Below are positions 1 through 9,308 of a stretch of DNA of 64,000 nt, piece after piece. Both the position numbers and the translations under genes were made by a program. The DNA comes from Bacteroidota bacterium (GTDB lineage: Bacteria > Bacteroidota > Bacteroidia > B-17B0 > Aurantibacillaceae), in the NCBI GenBank assembly GCA_021155905.1, contig JAJNBG010000009.1, positions 1-64,000 on the forward strand, in the 5' to 3' direction. The notes beneath the pieces were generated by a model. That model saw only the letters and a program-made list of their open reading frames with translations, was not told the DNA's origin and searched no databases. How positions within the stretch are numbered: the stretch's first letter is position 1; every line of letters starts with the position of its first letter.

Positions 1-67
1 TGTAGCCATTAGACATATCTTTAAATACAACTAATCTGTAATTTTCTGGGTGAATTTCTGCTTTCAT
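1..67 (-). CDS. rpmE2: 50S ribosomal protein L31 type B (3' part cut by window edge)
   Basis: Only the first 22 codons are visible, read leftwards from an ATG at 67. They translate to MKAEIHPENYRLVVFKDM followed by SNGY, the characteristic N terminus of type B L31, the zinc-independent form of this large-subunit ribosomal protein. The rest of the gene lies outside the window. There is no Shine-Dalgarno sequence upstream, only an AT-rich leader of about 35 nt that follows a good promoter (106-134). The match is short but very specific, so the identity is secure; length and C terminus cannot be judged. Confidence 0.88.
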   Translation of the reverse strand, partial: MKAEIHPENYRLVVFKDMSNGY

Positions 68-105
68 TTTATATTCAATTATTTTATTTCAAAAAATTTG
101 GAATG

Positions 106-134
106 CAAAGATAGTAATAATCTTGAAACTACAA
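106..134 (-). promoter_or_regulatory. Bacteroidota-type promoter for rpmE2
   Basis: Read on the minus strand, TTG (132-134), an 18-nt spacer and TATCTTTG (106-113) match the Bacteroidota sigma consensus TTTG-N19-TAnnTTTG. The predicted transcription start near 101 leaves a leader of about 34 nt before the rpmE2 ATG. The divergent promoter for the lipoprotein at 199 lies just to the right. Confidence 0.6.
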
Positions 135-186
135 GTATTTTCATCAAAAATATAATATAATTTCTGCTTTATCGTTATTAAAATTA

Positions 187-194
187 TAAATTTG
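187..194 (+). promoter_or_regulatory. -7 box TAAATTTG immediately before the lipoprotein gene
   Basis: TAAATTTG is a perfect TAnnTTTG element and lies only 4 nt before the ATG at 199, so the transcript would begin at or next to the start codon. The -33 element is weak (TTTCTG near 161-166). No Shine-Dalgarno sequence could fit in this space. Confidence 0.45.
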
Positions 195-198
195 CTTT

Positions 199-1689
199 AT
201 GACCAGAGTTTTGCTCCTTTTAATCGTAACTATTTGTTTTTCAGTGTGTTTTGTGTCTTGTAAGAAAGACAAGCTCCTGATGGACCCTTCTGCTACCGTA
301 GCTTTTTCTCAGGATTCCATTTTATTTGACACCGTTTTTACTACCATAGGCTCAACCACGAGGAATATTCGTGTAATTAATAAAAATAATCAAAAAATCA
401 ATATTTCTTCTGTTCGCCTTGAAAAAGGAGAAGCTTCCAGTTTTTTTTTAAATGTGGACGGTGTTCCCGGGAAAGCTGTTGACGATGTCGAAATCCTTGC
501 TCATGACAGTATATATATCTTTGTGCAGGTTAATGTGAATCCTACAAATGCTCTGAGTCCACTTATTATACAGGACAAGATTTTGTTTGACCTCAATGGG
601 AATACACAGAGCGTAAAACTGGAAGCATGGGGTCAGGATGCGCATTACCATTTTCCGGACAAAGCCATTCAATACAAAAATGGATTTTTACCTTATTCGA
701 CGGTGTCTTCAGGAACGAATGTGACAGTTACCTGGGGTGGTGGCGCTGTTGGGCAGCCTGATGATAACAGGCCGCATGTGATTTATGGTTGGTTGGTAGT
801 GGATTCTGCCCAGAAACTGGTTATTAACCAGGGAGTTAAAGTTTATTTTCACCAAAATGCCGGTTTATGGGTATACCGGTATGGGACGCTACAGGTAAAC
901 GGCGCTTTAAATAACGAAGTAGTTTTCCAGGGAGACAGGCGAGAGGCCGATTATGCCGATATGCCGGGCCAATGGGACAGAATCTGGATCAATGAAGGGC
1001 ATTCTGATAATTATATTAATTATGCCATTATTAAAAACAATTTCATTGGTATACAGGCCAGTATTTTGTTGGATCCAAATCCACCGAGAAGATTGAAAAT
1101 AACCAATACCACTGTTAAAAACTGTTCGAAATGGGGTTTATACACCCAGTATTTTGAAATCTGGGGTGCAAATAATGTGTTTGCCAACTGTAAAGAATAT
1201 TGTGCTGCCCTTTCATGGGGAGGCAAATATACTTTTCTACATACCACTTTTGCGAATTATTATGCACAGGAAGGTGGTCGGGGAGGGCAGCCATGCCTGC
1301 ACATCGATAATTTTGACGGAACATCATCATGGCCCATGGACAGTGTCTATTTTGCCAATTCAATCATCGACGGAAGCCAGGGAACCGAATTTGAAATTGA
1401 TGTCAGTCCCTATTCACCATCTCCAAAATGTAAATTTGCCAATTGTCTCATAAAGGGTTCGATCCCTACAAGTAGTTTAATTACCAGCTCAGCAAATATT
1501 TTAAATGGAAATGCAGGTTTTGATAATCCGTCTTCTTACAATTTTAAATTGAGTTCAGGTTCGGCGGCCAAAGGAATTGGAGATCCGGCTATAATTTCTA
1601 CTTATCCTATTTGTGGGCAGGACATTGGTGGAAAACTACGACCAACAATGTCCTCTTCTGTATCGGCTGGAGCCTACCAATATTATTAA
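199..1689 (+). CDS. Surface lipoprotein with parallel beta-helix domain
   Basis: A 496-residue protein with a lipoprotein signal peptide (hydrophobic stretch, then a VSCKKD lipobox with Cys21), so it should be exported and lipid-anchored. Residues about 35-145 look like a beta-sandwich (DTVFTTIGSTTRNIRVINK). From about 165 there are regular short beta strands rich in G, N and hydrophobic residues that end in a typical right-handed parallel beta-helix (WINEGHSDNYINYAIIKNN, then SIIDGSQGTEFEID). The family is common in Bacteroidota as a hypothetical lipoprotein; no catalytic residues can be assigned. It converges with argS, separated by 42 nt. The ATG at 199 is chosen because it precedes the signal peptide and sits directly after a -7 box. 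Confidence 0.75.
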   Translation: MTRVLLLLIVTICFSVCFVSCKKDKLLMDPSATVAFSQDSILFDTVFTTIGSTTRNIRVINKNNQKINISSVRLEKGEASSFFLNVDGVPGKAVDDVEILAHDSIYIFVQVNVNPTNALSPLIIQDKILFDLNGNTQSVKLEAWGQDAHYHFPDKAIQYKNGFLPYSTVSSGTNVTVTWGGGAVGQPDDNRPHVIYGWLVVDSAQKLVINQGVKVYFHQNAGLWVYRYGTLQVNGALNNEVVFQGDRREADYADMPGQWDRIWINEGHSDNYINYAIIKNNFIGIQASILLDPNPPRRLKITNTTVKNCSKWGLYTQYFEIWGANNVFANCKEYCAALSWGGKYTFLHTTFANYYAQEGGRGGQPCLHIDNFDGTSSWPMDSVYFANSIIDGSQGTEFEIDVSPYSPSPKCKFANCLIKGSIPTSSLITSSANILNGNAGFDNPSSYNFKLSSGSAAKGIGDPAIISTYPICGQDIGGKLRPTMSSSVSAGAYQYY

Positions 1690-1731
1690 GTACATCACCG
1701 GTACAGTGGCCAAGAGCCTCTATTACATGTA

Positions 1732-3522
1732 TTACATTCTTTCGGGCACATCAATTCCCAGACATGACATACCATTTTTAATGATGTTCGCTGTGGTTTC
1801 GATAAGTTTGATCCTGAATTTTCTGACCTCCGGATTTCCTTCTTTTAAAACAGAGCATTCGTTATAAAACTGGTTAAATAACCTGGCAAGCTCATAAATG
1901 TAGTTCGCTACAACAGCAGGGTTATACGTTGTCGCAGATTCTGAAAGAATTTTCGGAAAATCGTATTGTAATTTAATCAGTTCTTTTTCTTTTTCATGTA
2001 GAGTAATTGAATCGGAAATTGAAATAGTCTCAATGTTTTCGTCGTAGTCTCTCAATATTGATTTAATCCTCGCGTGAGCATATTGTATAAAGGGACCGGT
2101 ATTACCATGCAGATCAATACTTTCTTTCGGGTCAAATAACATTTTCTTTTTTGGATCGACTTTTAATATAAAATATTTCAAAGCGCCCATTCCTATGGTA
2201 TTAAATAACTGGTCTTTTTCTTCATTGCTGAATTCGGAAACTTTACCGGATGCCTCTGTTGTTTCCTTTGCGGTTTCAACCATACCATCCATCAGGTCGT
2301 CAGCGTCTACAACGGTTCCTTCACGGCTTTTCATTTTTCCTTCAGGTAATTCCACCATGCCATAGGATAAATGATAGCATTCATTGGCCCAATCATACCC
2401 TAATTTTCCAAGGATTTTGAACAATACTTTAAAGTGATAATCCTGTTCATTGCCAACCGTGTAAATCATTTGACTGATTTTCGGAAATTCCTTAAACCGT
2501 TCAATGGCGGTCCCGAGATCCTGGGTGATATACACGGAAGTGCCATCACTTCTTAATACCACTTTTTCATCCAGTCCTTCCTGTGTCAAATCAATACAAA
2601 CGCTGCCGTTTTCTTTTTTATAAAATATATTTTTTTCCAGACCGTCCTGAACAACCTCTTTGCCCAATAAATAGGTATTACTTTCGTAATACATTTTATC
2701 AAAATCAACCCCCAGTTTTTTATAGGATACTGCAAAGCCTTGATATACCCAGTCATTCATCATTTTCCATAAGGCAATGGTATCAGGATCGTTAGCTTCC
2801 CATTTCAATAACATTTCCTGGGTCTGTAACATAATGGGTGCTTTTTTTTCGGCATCTTCCTTTGATACTCCGCCATCCATTAATGTCTGAATTTCTTTCT
2901 TATAAACTTTATCAAACTCCACGTAATATTTGCCGACTAGATGATCTCCCTTCAAACCACTTGATTGTGGTGTTTCTCTATGTCCAAATAATTTCCAGGC
3001 AATCATACTTTTGCAAATGTGAATGCCACGGTCATTTACCAGGTTTACTTTAATAACCTCATGACCCTGTGTCTTCATGATAGTCGCAACGGAATAGCCT
3101 AATAAGTTATTACGTACATGACCCAGATGCAACGGCTTGTTAGTATTCGGGGAAGAATACTCTAACATAATTTGTCTGCCACTGCTGTTTGCCGGTTTTA
3201 TTCCAAAATTTGTTTCACTGCTGATAGCTTTAAATTCGGACAGCCAAAAATCATTGGATAAAGAAAGATTTAAAAAGCCCTTTACGACATTGAATTGCGT
3301 AATAGAAGGATGTTTTTTCGTCAATTGTTCGCCAATTAGCTCTCCGGTTTTTTCAGGTGTTGTTTGCGCTGCTTTGATATAAGGAAAAGTCACTAACGTA
3401 TAATCACCCTCGAATTCTTTTTTTGTTTTTTGAAGTATAATATCGTTTGGAGTGGTTGTCAAACCAAATAGTTCGTTAATAACCGGTGAAATGCCGGAAG
3501 ACAGAAAATGCTCTATGTTCAT
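1732..3522 (-). CDS. argS: Arginyl-tRNA synthetase
   Basis: 596 residues, the usual length for class Ia ArgRS in Bacteroidota. The enzyme joins arginine to tRNA-Arg in the cytoplasm using ATP. Visible marks are an N-terminal tRNA D-loop-recognition domain (residues 1-105), the HIGH signature as HLGH (132-135) after SPNTNKP, the KMSKS-equivalent GKMKSREG in the second half, and a C-terminal anticodon-binding DALR domain that contains YIYELARLFNQFYNEC and ends in the GIDVPERM tail typical of the family. It is transcribed alone, towards the beta-helix lipoprotein. The start is the ATG at 3522; no alternative is better. Confidence 0.97.
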   Translation of the reverse strand: MNIEHFLSSGISPVINELFGLTTTPNDIILQKTKKEFEGDYTLVTFPYIKAAQTTPEKTGELIGEQLTKKHPSITQFNVVKGFLNLSLSNDFWLSEFKAISSETNFGIKPANSSGRQIMLEYSSPNTNKPLHLGHVRNNLLGYSVATIMKTQGHEVIKVNLVNDRGIHICKSMIAWKLFGHRETPQSSGLKGDHLVGKYYVEFDKVYKKEIQTLMDGGVSKEDAEKKAPIMLQTQEMLLKWEANDPDTIALWKMMNDWVYQGFAVSYKKLGVDFDKMYYESNTYLLGKEVVQDGLEKNIFYKKENGSVCIDLTQEGLDEKVVLRSDGTSVYITQDLGTAIERFKEFPKISQMIYTVGNEQDYHFKVLFKILGKLGYDWANECYHLSYGMVELPEGKMKSREGTVVDADDLMDGMVETAKETTEASGKVSEFSNEEKDQLFNTIGMGALKYFILKVDPKKKMLFDPKESIDLHGNTGPFIQYAHARIKSILRDYDENIETISISDSITLHEKEKELIKLQYDFPKILSESATTYNPAVVANYIYELARLFNQFYNECSVLKEGNPEVRKFRIKLIETTANIIKNGMSCLGIDVPERM

Positions 3523-3619
3523 GGTCTAAAAGTACACAAATTTTAGAATTGGAATTAACTATTTGGTATCATTATATAGCTAAAATTATTATATTCGCTA
3601 CTGATATCAGATATCGTGT

Positions 3620-4567
3620 ATGAGAAAAATATTAGTAACCGGAGGAGCCGGAAATGTTGGCGGAGCACTAGTTGAAAAACTGGTTGAGGATAAAGCAAAT
3701 TTTGTAGTAATAGTTGATAATTTATCCACTGGTTTTTTGTCTAAACTACCTTCTGCGGAGCATGATAATTGGAAGTTTATTAAAGCCAATGTCAATGATT
3801 ACAGAGAAATATCTTCTATTATGTTGGCATATAATTTTCATTATGTCTATCATTTCGCCGCTGTAGTTGGAGTAATTCGCACCCAGGAAAATCCGGTAAG
3901 TGTATTGGATGATATTTCGGGAATTAAACATATCTTAAATTTAGCTAAGAATTCGTCGGTTAAACATGTATTCTTCTCTTCCTCATCGGAGGTTTATGGA
4001 GAACCTGTTGAATTGCCTCAGCATGAGCATAGAACTCCCTTGAACTCACGGGTTCCATATGCAGTAGTGAAAAATGTTGGTGAAAGTTTTTTGAAAAGCT
4101 ACCAGCAGGAATTTGGTTTGGCTTATACTATCTTCCGTTTTTTTAATACCTATGGGCCAAATCAGAGTACGGATTTTGTTGTATCCCGTTTTTTAGCACT
4201 TGCTCTTAAAAATGAGGATATCACCATTTATGGTGATGGCTCTCAAACGCGAACCTTTACATACGTGGATGATACCGTTGATACATGTGTCACCATTATG
4301 AATAATAAACTGCTCGAGAATGATGTCATCAATATTGGAAGCGATAAATTAATGACGGTTATTGATCTGGCCAAACTTGTTGTAAAGATTTCCGGTAGTA
4401 AATCCAATATTATTCATTTACCGCCTTTGAAGGAGGGGGATATGACCCGTCGCCAACCTGACAATACTAAAATGAAAGAGATTTTAGGAAGGGAATTAAT
4501 CTCCGTCGAGGATGGGATTAAACGAATGATGTCAAACAAAAAGTACCTGCAATCTATTGGTTTATAA
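3620..4567 (+). CDS. NAD-dependent sugar epimerase/dehydratase (extended SDR)
   Basis: 315 residues. The N-terminal Rossmann motif GGAGNVGG (8-15) binds NAD. SSSSEVYGEP and the Tyr147-xxx-Lys151 pair (YAVVK) form the extended-SDR active site, and RFFNTYGP and TFTYVDDTVD are standard for nucleotide-sugar 4-epimerases and 4,6-dehydratases. It should act in the cytoplasm on a UDP-, dTDP- or GDP-activated sugar; the precise substrate cannot be told. It is followed after 3 nt by an asparagine synthase-like amidotransferase and then a glycosyltransferase, which points to synthesis of a modified surface sugar. An imperfect promoter box (TATATTCG, 3590-3597) lies upstream. Confidence 0.9.
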   Translation: MRKILVTGGAGNVGGALVEKLVEDKANFVVIVDNLSTGFLSKLPSAEHDNWKFIKANVNDYREISSIMLAYNFHYVYHFAAVVGVIRTQENPVSVLDDISGIKHILNLAKNSSVKHVFFSSSSEVYGEPVELPQHEHRTPLNSRVPYAVVKNVGESFLKSYQQEFGLAYTIFRFFNTYGPNQSTDFVVSRFLALALKNEDITIYGDGSQTRTFTYVDDTVDTCVTIMNNKLLENDVINIGSDKLMTVIDLAKLVVKISGSKSNIIHLPPLKEGDMTRRQPDNTKMKEILGRELISVEDGIKRMMSNKKYLQSIGL

Positions 4568-4570
4568 ATT

Positions 4571-6457
4571 ATGTGTGGAATTACCGGGATCGTAGGGAAA
4601 CAAATAAATAATTCGGCCTATCATTCTGCAATAAAGAAAATGAATGATGCTATTGCGCATCGTGGCCCTGATTCAGAAGGCACCTGGAATGATGAACATT
4701 GTTATTTAGGGCACCGACGTTTATCCATCATTGATTTATCGGAAGCAGGCAACCAGCCATTTTTATCACAGGATGGGCGTTATATATTGATTTATAACGG
4801 CGAATTATATAATTATAAAGACATTAGACTTGAACTTCAGAGAGCTGAACATGGAACAAAACAAATACCTTATATTTTCAGGACAGATACCGACACCGAA
4901 GTTGTTTTAGCGGCTTATTTACGCTGGGGGAAGGACTGTGTGAAACGGTTTAATGGCATGTTTGCTTTTTCAATATGGGATACCGCGGACCAAAAATTAG
5001 TTTTGGCCCGTGATCGCATGGGAATCAAACCGGTGTATTATCAATTTAAGGATAATGTTTTATTATTTGCTTCTGAGATAAGAGCGCTTCTTTATTCAGG
5101 ATTAATTGAGAAGAAAATCAGTTTAAAATCAGTTGCAGAATTTATCCAGTATGCAACGGTTCACGCGCCGAATACAATTTTACAGGATGTTTTCATGCTG
5201 ATGCCGGGACATATCCTGGAATACCAAAATAGGACCATAAACATTCAGAAGTATTGGAATATTAATGATTTTGCGAAATCAAAACAGGACTTATCCTACA
5301 AAGAGACTTGTACACAAATTAATGAATTACTAACGGCTTCGGTTGAAAGACGTCTGGTTGCGGATGTCCCTTTTGGGGCTTTTTTATCAGGGGGAATTGA
5401 CAGCAGTGCCATTGTGGGATTAATGAGTAAAGTATCTTCCGAAAAAGTAAGGACCTTTAATGTCAGTTTCGATGAAAGTGAATTTTCTGAAGCGAAGTAT
5501 GCGAAACAGATTTCTGAAAAATTCAATACGGAGCATCACGAAATAAAGTTAACCCCGGATGATTTTTTAAAACAATTACCCGAAGCATTAGCAGCTATTG
5601 ACCATCCCAGTGGTGACGGACCAAATAGCTACATTGTTTCCAAAGCAACCAAACAGGCAGGAATAACCATGGCACTATCCGGATTAGGCGGTGATGAATT
5701 GTTTGCCGGTTACGATATTTTTAAACGTTATTATGAACTGGAAAAAAAAGGCTGGTTAAATATCATACCAGCTAAAGGATTGGCCGGAAAATTACTGGCC
5801 GCTAAAAAGAACTCTGTACAGGGTGATAAAACTGCAGAGATATTGAATTTGGATACGATTAATGGTTTTCATGCCTATCCTATTAACCGTAAATTATTTA
5901 ATCAGAAGGATTACCGCTCTTTATTGAAAGAGCAGTTCAATGATTCTAATTTTATTAAAAATGTCATTCAGAAAATTGAAACTGACAAGCAACATGTGTT
6001 AAGCCGGGTTTCTTTATTTGAAATACAAACCTATATGCAAAACATCTTATTGAGAGATGCTGACCAAATGAGCATGGCTGTAGCTTTGGAAGTAAGGGTT
6101 CCTTTTTTGGATTATAAACTGGTTGAATTTGTTTTGGGCGTAAAGGATGAATACAAATACCCGCATTCACCAAAAAAATTATTAACCGATGCCTTGGGTG
6201 AACTTTTGCCCGATAATATTGTGAACCGGCCGAAGATGGGTTTTACATTACCATGGAAAGATTGGTTAAAAGGTGAGTTGAAAGATTTTTGTGAAGAGAA
6301 TATTGTTCAGTTTTCTAAACGGTCATTCGTTAACAGAGACTCTGTATTACTAATCTGGAATCGCTTTTTAAATAATGATCCTAAAATAACATGGAGTAGG
6401 GTATGGCACCTGGTGATCTTAAATAACTGGATAAATACACATCAGGTTGAATGCTAA
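4571..6457 (+). CDS. asnB: Glutamine-hydrolysing asparagine synthase (AsnB-like)
   Basis: 628 residues. The N-terminal nucleophile Cys2 (MCGITGIVG) starts a class II glutaminase domain (about 1-215, with RLSIIDLS and YNGELYNY). A C-terminal ATP-pyrophosphatase synthetase domain follows, with the P-loop SGGIDSS (273-279). The reaction amidates a carboxylate with ammonia channelled from glutamine. It begins 3 nt after the epimerase and overlaps the glycosyltransferase start by 11 nt. In such polysaccharide contexts AsnB paralogues often amidate sugar carboxylates instead of aspartate; which substrate is used here is inference. All catalytic motifs I can check are intact. Confidence 0.92.
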   Translation: MCGITGIVGKQINNSAYHSAIKKMNDAIAHRGPDSEGTWNDEHCYLGHRRLSIIDLSEAGNQPFLSQDGRYILIYNGELYNYKDIRLELQRAEHGTKQIPYIFRTDTDTEVVLAAYLRWGKDCVKRFNGMFAFSIWDTADQKLVLARDRMGIKPVYYQFKDNVLLFASEIRALLYSGLIEKKISLKSVAEFIQYATVHAPNTILQDVFMLMPGHILEYQNRTINIQKYWNINDFAKSKQDLSYKETCTQINELLTASVERRLVADVPFGAFLSGGIDSSAIVGLMSKVSSEKVRTFNVSFDESEFSEAKYAKQISEKFNTEHHEIKLTPDDFLKQLPEALAAIDHPSGDGPNSYIVSKATKQAGITMALSGLGGDELFAGYDIFKRYYELEKKGWLNIIPAKGLAGKLLAAKKNSVQGDKTAEILNLDTINGFHAYPINRKLFNQKDYRSLLKEQFNDSNFIKNVIQKIETDKQHVLSRVSLFEIQTYMQNILLRDADQMSMAVALEVRVPFLDYKLVEFVLGVKDEYKYPHSPKKLLTDALGELLPDNIVNRPKMGFTLPWKDWLKGELKDFCEENIVQFSKRSFVNRDSVLLIWNRFLNNDPKITWSRVWHLVILNNWINTHQVEC

Positions 6458-7592
6458 GAAAACCATATTAATACTTTGTGATTGGTTTTTACCGGGTTAT
6501 CTGGCCGGAGGGCCGATTCAATCTATTGCTACTTTAACCCGGCATTTAGGAAACGATATTGATTTTAAAATCATTACCACCGATAGGGATTTCAAATCCG
6601 GTAAGGCATATGATGATGTGAAAGTTAATGAATGGACTATGTTTGCAGGTAGGCAGGTGTTTTATGTGAGCCCAGAAAATATGAACCAAGGTTTTATTTT
6701 GAAATTGATTGGTGATACGTCCCATGATACTTTATATTTAAATAGTTTATTCTCAAAACTATTTACAGTATATCCATTGAAATGGAAACAACAAGGCCGG
6801 TTAAAATCTAATATTATACTGGCTCCAAGAGGCATGCTTAGAGATGGCGCTTTAGCTGTGAAGCCTTTCAAGAAACAAGTCTATCTTTTATATACAAAAT
6901 TGACGGGTCTATTTAAAAATGTGCATTGGCAATCCACTTCTTCCCAGGAGACGGCAGAGATCAAAAAGCGGATTGGTGATCATGTTCAGATCTCAGAAGT
7001 TTCTAATTTACCTGCCGCTCCCGCAGAAATTAAGTCAATCGAAAAACAACCGGGGATTTTAAAATTATGTTTTATAGCCAGGATTGTGGATATTAAAAAC
7101 CTTAATTTTGCCATTGATGTATTAAAAGAAGTCAAAGATTGTCAGGTTTTGTTTGACATGTATGGGCCAAAAGAAGATGAACCTTATTGGGAACAGTGCG
7201 AACAAAATGCAAAAGCCTTGCAGGAAAATATCGTATTTACTTATAAATCTGTTTTAAAACCTGAAGACATTGGTTCGACTATCAGTCAGTATCATGCGTT
7301 ATTCTTGCCCACTCGAACCGAAAATTTCGGGCATATCATTGTGGAAAGTTTGCAGAATGCAAGGCCGGTGATCATTTCAGACCAAACTCCCTGGAGGAAT
7401 TTACAAAAGCAGAATGCCGGTTTTGACATTTCTTTGCATGAAAAAAATAAGTTTGTAAAGGCTATCACCCAATTAGCAATGATGGATCAGACTGAATTTG
7501 ATAATATATGCCGTTCAAGTGCCTCCTTTATTAACGAAAAACTAAACATCGAAGAGATTAGAAAACAGTATTTAAGCCTGTTCTCAGCATGA
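6447..7592 (+). CDS. Glycosyltransferase, GT4-like (TTG start)
   Basis: 381 residues with GT-B architecture: N-terminal acceptor domain opening TILILCDWFLPGYLAGGP, then a C-terminal donor domain starting near LKLCFIARIVDIKN with the GT4 motif ENFGHIIVESL (E-x7-E). It should transfer a nucleotide-activated sugar to a lipid or saccharide acceptor at the inner face of the membrane. The reading frame begins at a TTG that overlaps the last 11 nt of asnB; no in-frame ATG exists near the conserved N terminus, so translation is probably coupled to asnB. Its stop overlaps the bioD start (ATGA). The acceptor and sugar are unknown. Confidence 0.85.
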   Translation: MNAKKTILILCDWFLPGYLAGGPIQSIATLTRHLGNDIDFKIITTDRDFKSGKAYDDVKVNEWTMFAGRQVFYVSPENMNQGFILKLIGDTSHDTLYLNSLFSKLFTVYPLKWKQQGRLKSNIILAPRGMLRDGALAVKPFKKQVYLLYTKLTGLFKNVHWQSTSSQETAEIKKRIGDHVQISEVSNLPAAPAEIKSIEKQPGILKLCFIARIVDIKNLNFAIDVLKEVKDCQVLFDMYGPKEDEPYWEQCEQNAKALQENIVFTYKSVLKPEDIGSTISQYHALFLPTRTENFGHIIVESLQNARPVIISDQTPWRNLQKQNAGFDISLHEKNKFVKAITQLAMMDQTEFDNICRSSASFINEKLNIEEIRKQYLSLFSA

Positions 7593-8203
7593 ATTATTTT
7601 ATTACAGGAATAGGAACTAATGTGGGTAAAACGATCGTTTCTGCTGTTTTAGCAGAGGCGTTGCATGCAGATTACTGGAAACCGATACAAAGCGGAATTC
7701 ATGAAGGCAGGGATTCAGCACTTGTCGGATCATTGATTAGTAATTCGAAAACAGTAATTCATCCTGAGGCATATTTACTAAAGGAACCTTTATCTCCTCA
7801 TTTCGCAGCTAAACTGGATGGGATCACGATTGAAATGGATAAAATACAAATACCCATTACAAACAATCATTTGATCATTGAAGGTGCCGGAGGAATACTA
7901 GTTCCAATCAATCAATCGCAGTATGTCATCGATATTGCAAAGAAACTGGATTGTGAACTGATCCTGGTTATTTCTAATTACCTGGGCTGCATCAATCATT
8001 CCCTTTTATCCATCGATTATTTGATGAAAAATAGCTACCGGATTAAAGCTCTGGTTTTTAATGGGGACTTTGATGCGGAAATTAAACAGGCCATAATAGC
8101 TTACGCTCCACAGATAAAAACCATTGATATACCAACTTTTAATGCGATGTCCAAACAGCAAATTAGGGAGGTTTCCAGTCAAATTAAAGCGCAGTTGCAA
8201 TAG
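7589..8203 (+). CDS. bioD: ATP-dependent dethiobiotin synthetase
   Basis: 204 residues. BioD carboxylates 7,8-diaminopelargonate with CO2 and ATP to give dethiobiotin, the penultimate step of biotin synthesis. The P-loop GIGTNVGKT (7-15), the catalytic-lysine region YWKPIQSG, and EGAGGILVPI are all present. The length is slightly below the usual 220-230. The ATG at 7589 overlaps the glycosyltransferase stop (ATGA), so it is probably translated by re-initiation. No other bio gene lies in the window, which makes this an orphan placed at the end of a sugar-modification run; biotin is used by AccB encoded at 56 kb. Confidence 0.92.
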   Translation: MNYFITGIGTNVGKTIVSAVLAEALHADYWKPIQSGIHEGRDSALVGSLISNSKTVIHPEAYLLKEPLSPHFAAKLDGITIEMDKIQIPITNNHLIIEGAGGILVPINQSQYVIDIAKKLDCELILVISNYLGCINHSLLSIDYLMKNSYRIKALVFNGDFDAEIKQAIIAYAPQIKTIDIPTFNAMSKQQIREVSSQIKAQLQ

Positions 8204-8268
8204 GAATTTATAATTCTCTATTTGGTGAATGATTTGTATCTTTACAACTCTTTAAAAATAAAGTATTT

Positions 8269-9222
8269 ATGATTAAACCGATAAAATTAATTGAGGTTAA
8301 AAGTGAGATAGGGGCAGGTACGCGTGGAGCGAGTATGGGTGTTGATGCTATTAAAATTGCCGCTTTGGATTTTGGAAGTAACTTTTTCAAAAAATTCAAG
8401 TCTGTTGAAGTTCAGAACGAGAATCATTTATTGCTGGAACCTGTTGTAAATGATTATGCCAAACGGATCAAAGGAATCTATACCCTAAATGACCGTTTAG
8501 CGAATGAAATTAAAAAAACTCTTTTAAAAGAAGAAGTGCCTATTGTGTTGGCAGGAGACCATAGTTCTGCGTTAGGAACTATCAGTGGAATAAAAATGGC
8601 CTATCCTAATAAACGGGTAGGTGTTATATGGATTGATGCACACGCTGATTTACACACGCCATACACGACTCCAAGTGGTAATATGCATGGAATGCCCATT
8701 GCCTGTGTGTTAGGTGAAGACAATAAGGAAAGGTTGCAGAACAAGCCGGATGATGAAACTGTTGAATATTGGGAAAAATTAAAAAATCTTGGCGGCATTT
8801 CCCCTAAGATTTATTACAATGATTTGGTTTATATAGCACTTCGTGATTTTGAGCCGCAGGAAGAATTTTTAATTAAAAAGAATAAAGTTCGTGTGTTCAA
8901 TTTACAGGAGATTCGAAAAAAGGCGGTTGAGCGTGTCGCTATTGAATCATTGAATTATTTGGATCATTGTGATATTATATACGTAAGTTTTGATGTGGAT
9001 AGTATGGATAGCCGTATCTCCAGTGGAACCGGGACGCCAGTGCCAAATGGTATCACAGAAAAAGAAGCAGGTAATTTAATTTATTACATCATGCGTTCTA
9101 AAAAGATTGTATGCTTTGAAATGGTGGAGATCAATCCAACGCTTGATAAAGAAAATTTAATGGCAGAGAATGCTTTTGAAATTCTTCAAAAAGCAACCAA
9201 TCAATTGAACAACGATTTTTAG
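8269..9222 (+). CDS. Arginase/agmatinase-family ureohydrolase, probably arginase
   Basis: 317 residues with the complete dinuclear-manganese set of the ureohydrolase family: GDHSSALGT, WIDAHADLHTP, SFDVDSMD and the late Glu in EMVEINPTLD. The enzyme hydrolyses a guanidino compound to urea plus an amine. TGTPVPNGIT is closer to arginases (TGTPVxGGLT) than to agmatinases, hence arginase is preferred. An arginine decarboxylase at 57 kb would supply agmatine, so agmatinase is not excluded; formimidoylglutamase is a third option. A weak -7 box (TATCTTTA, 8237-8244) precedes the ATG. A palindromic repeat follows 20 nt after the stop. Confidence 0.82.
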   Translation: MIKPIKLIEVKSEIGAGTRGASMGVDAIKIAALDFGSNFFKKFKSVEVQNENHLLLEPVVNDYAKRIKGIYTLNDRLANEIKKTLLKEEVPIVLAGDHSSALGTISGIKMAYPNKRVGVIWIDAHADLHTPYTTPSGNMHGMPIACVLGEDNKERLQNKPDDETVEYWEKLKNLGGISPKIYYNDLVYIALRDFEPQEEFLIKKNKVRVFNLQEIRKKAVERVAIESLNYLDHCDIIYVSFDVDSMDSRISSGTGTPVPNGITEKEAGNLIYYIMRSKKIVCFEMVEINPTLDKENLMAENAFEILQKATNQLNNDF

Positions 9223-9242
9223 AAAAATTAAGTTACATGCTT

Positions 9243-9303
9243 GTCACCCCCTGAGCGGAATCGAAGGGTATTACGACGAGGCTTCGACTCCGCTCAGCCT
9301 GAC
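9243..9303. repeat. Palindromic interspersed repeat, family A copy 1
   Basis: Arms CTGAGCGGAATCGAAG (9251-9266) and CTTCGACTCCGCTCAG (9282-9297) are inverted with one mismatch in 16 and are flanked by GTCA and TGAC. The GC content is far above the surrounding sequence. The element ends only 5 nt before the ABC transporter ATG. A second copy lies immediately after the same gene at 10966-11045. It resembles REP/MITE-like palindromes scattered through Bacteroidota intergenic regions. Confidence 0.85.
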
Positions 9304-9308
9304 AAAAA

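Noticed and set aside
1154..1453. 99-residue plus-strand frame within the beta-helix lipoprotein gene
   Set aside because: It is an alternative frame of a gene with clear signal peptide and domain content, with no independent evidence of coding.
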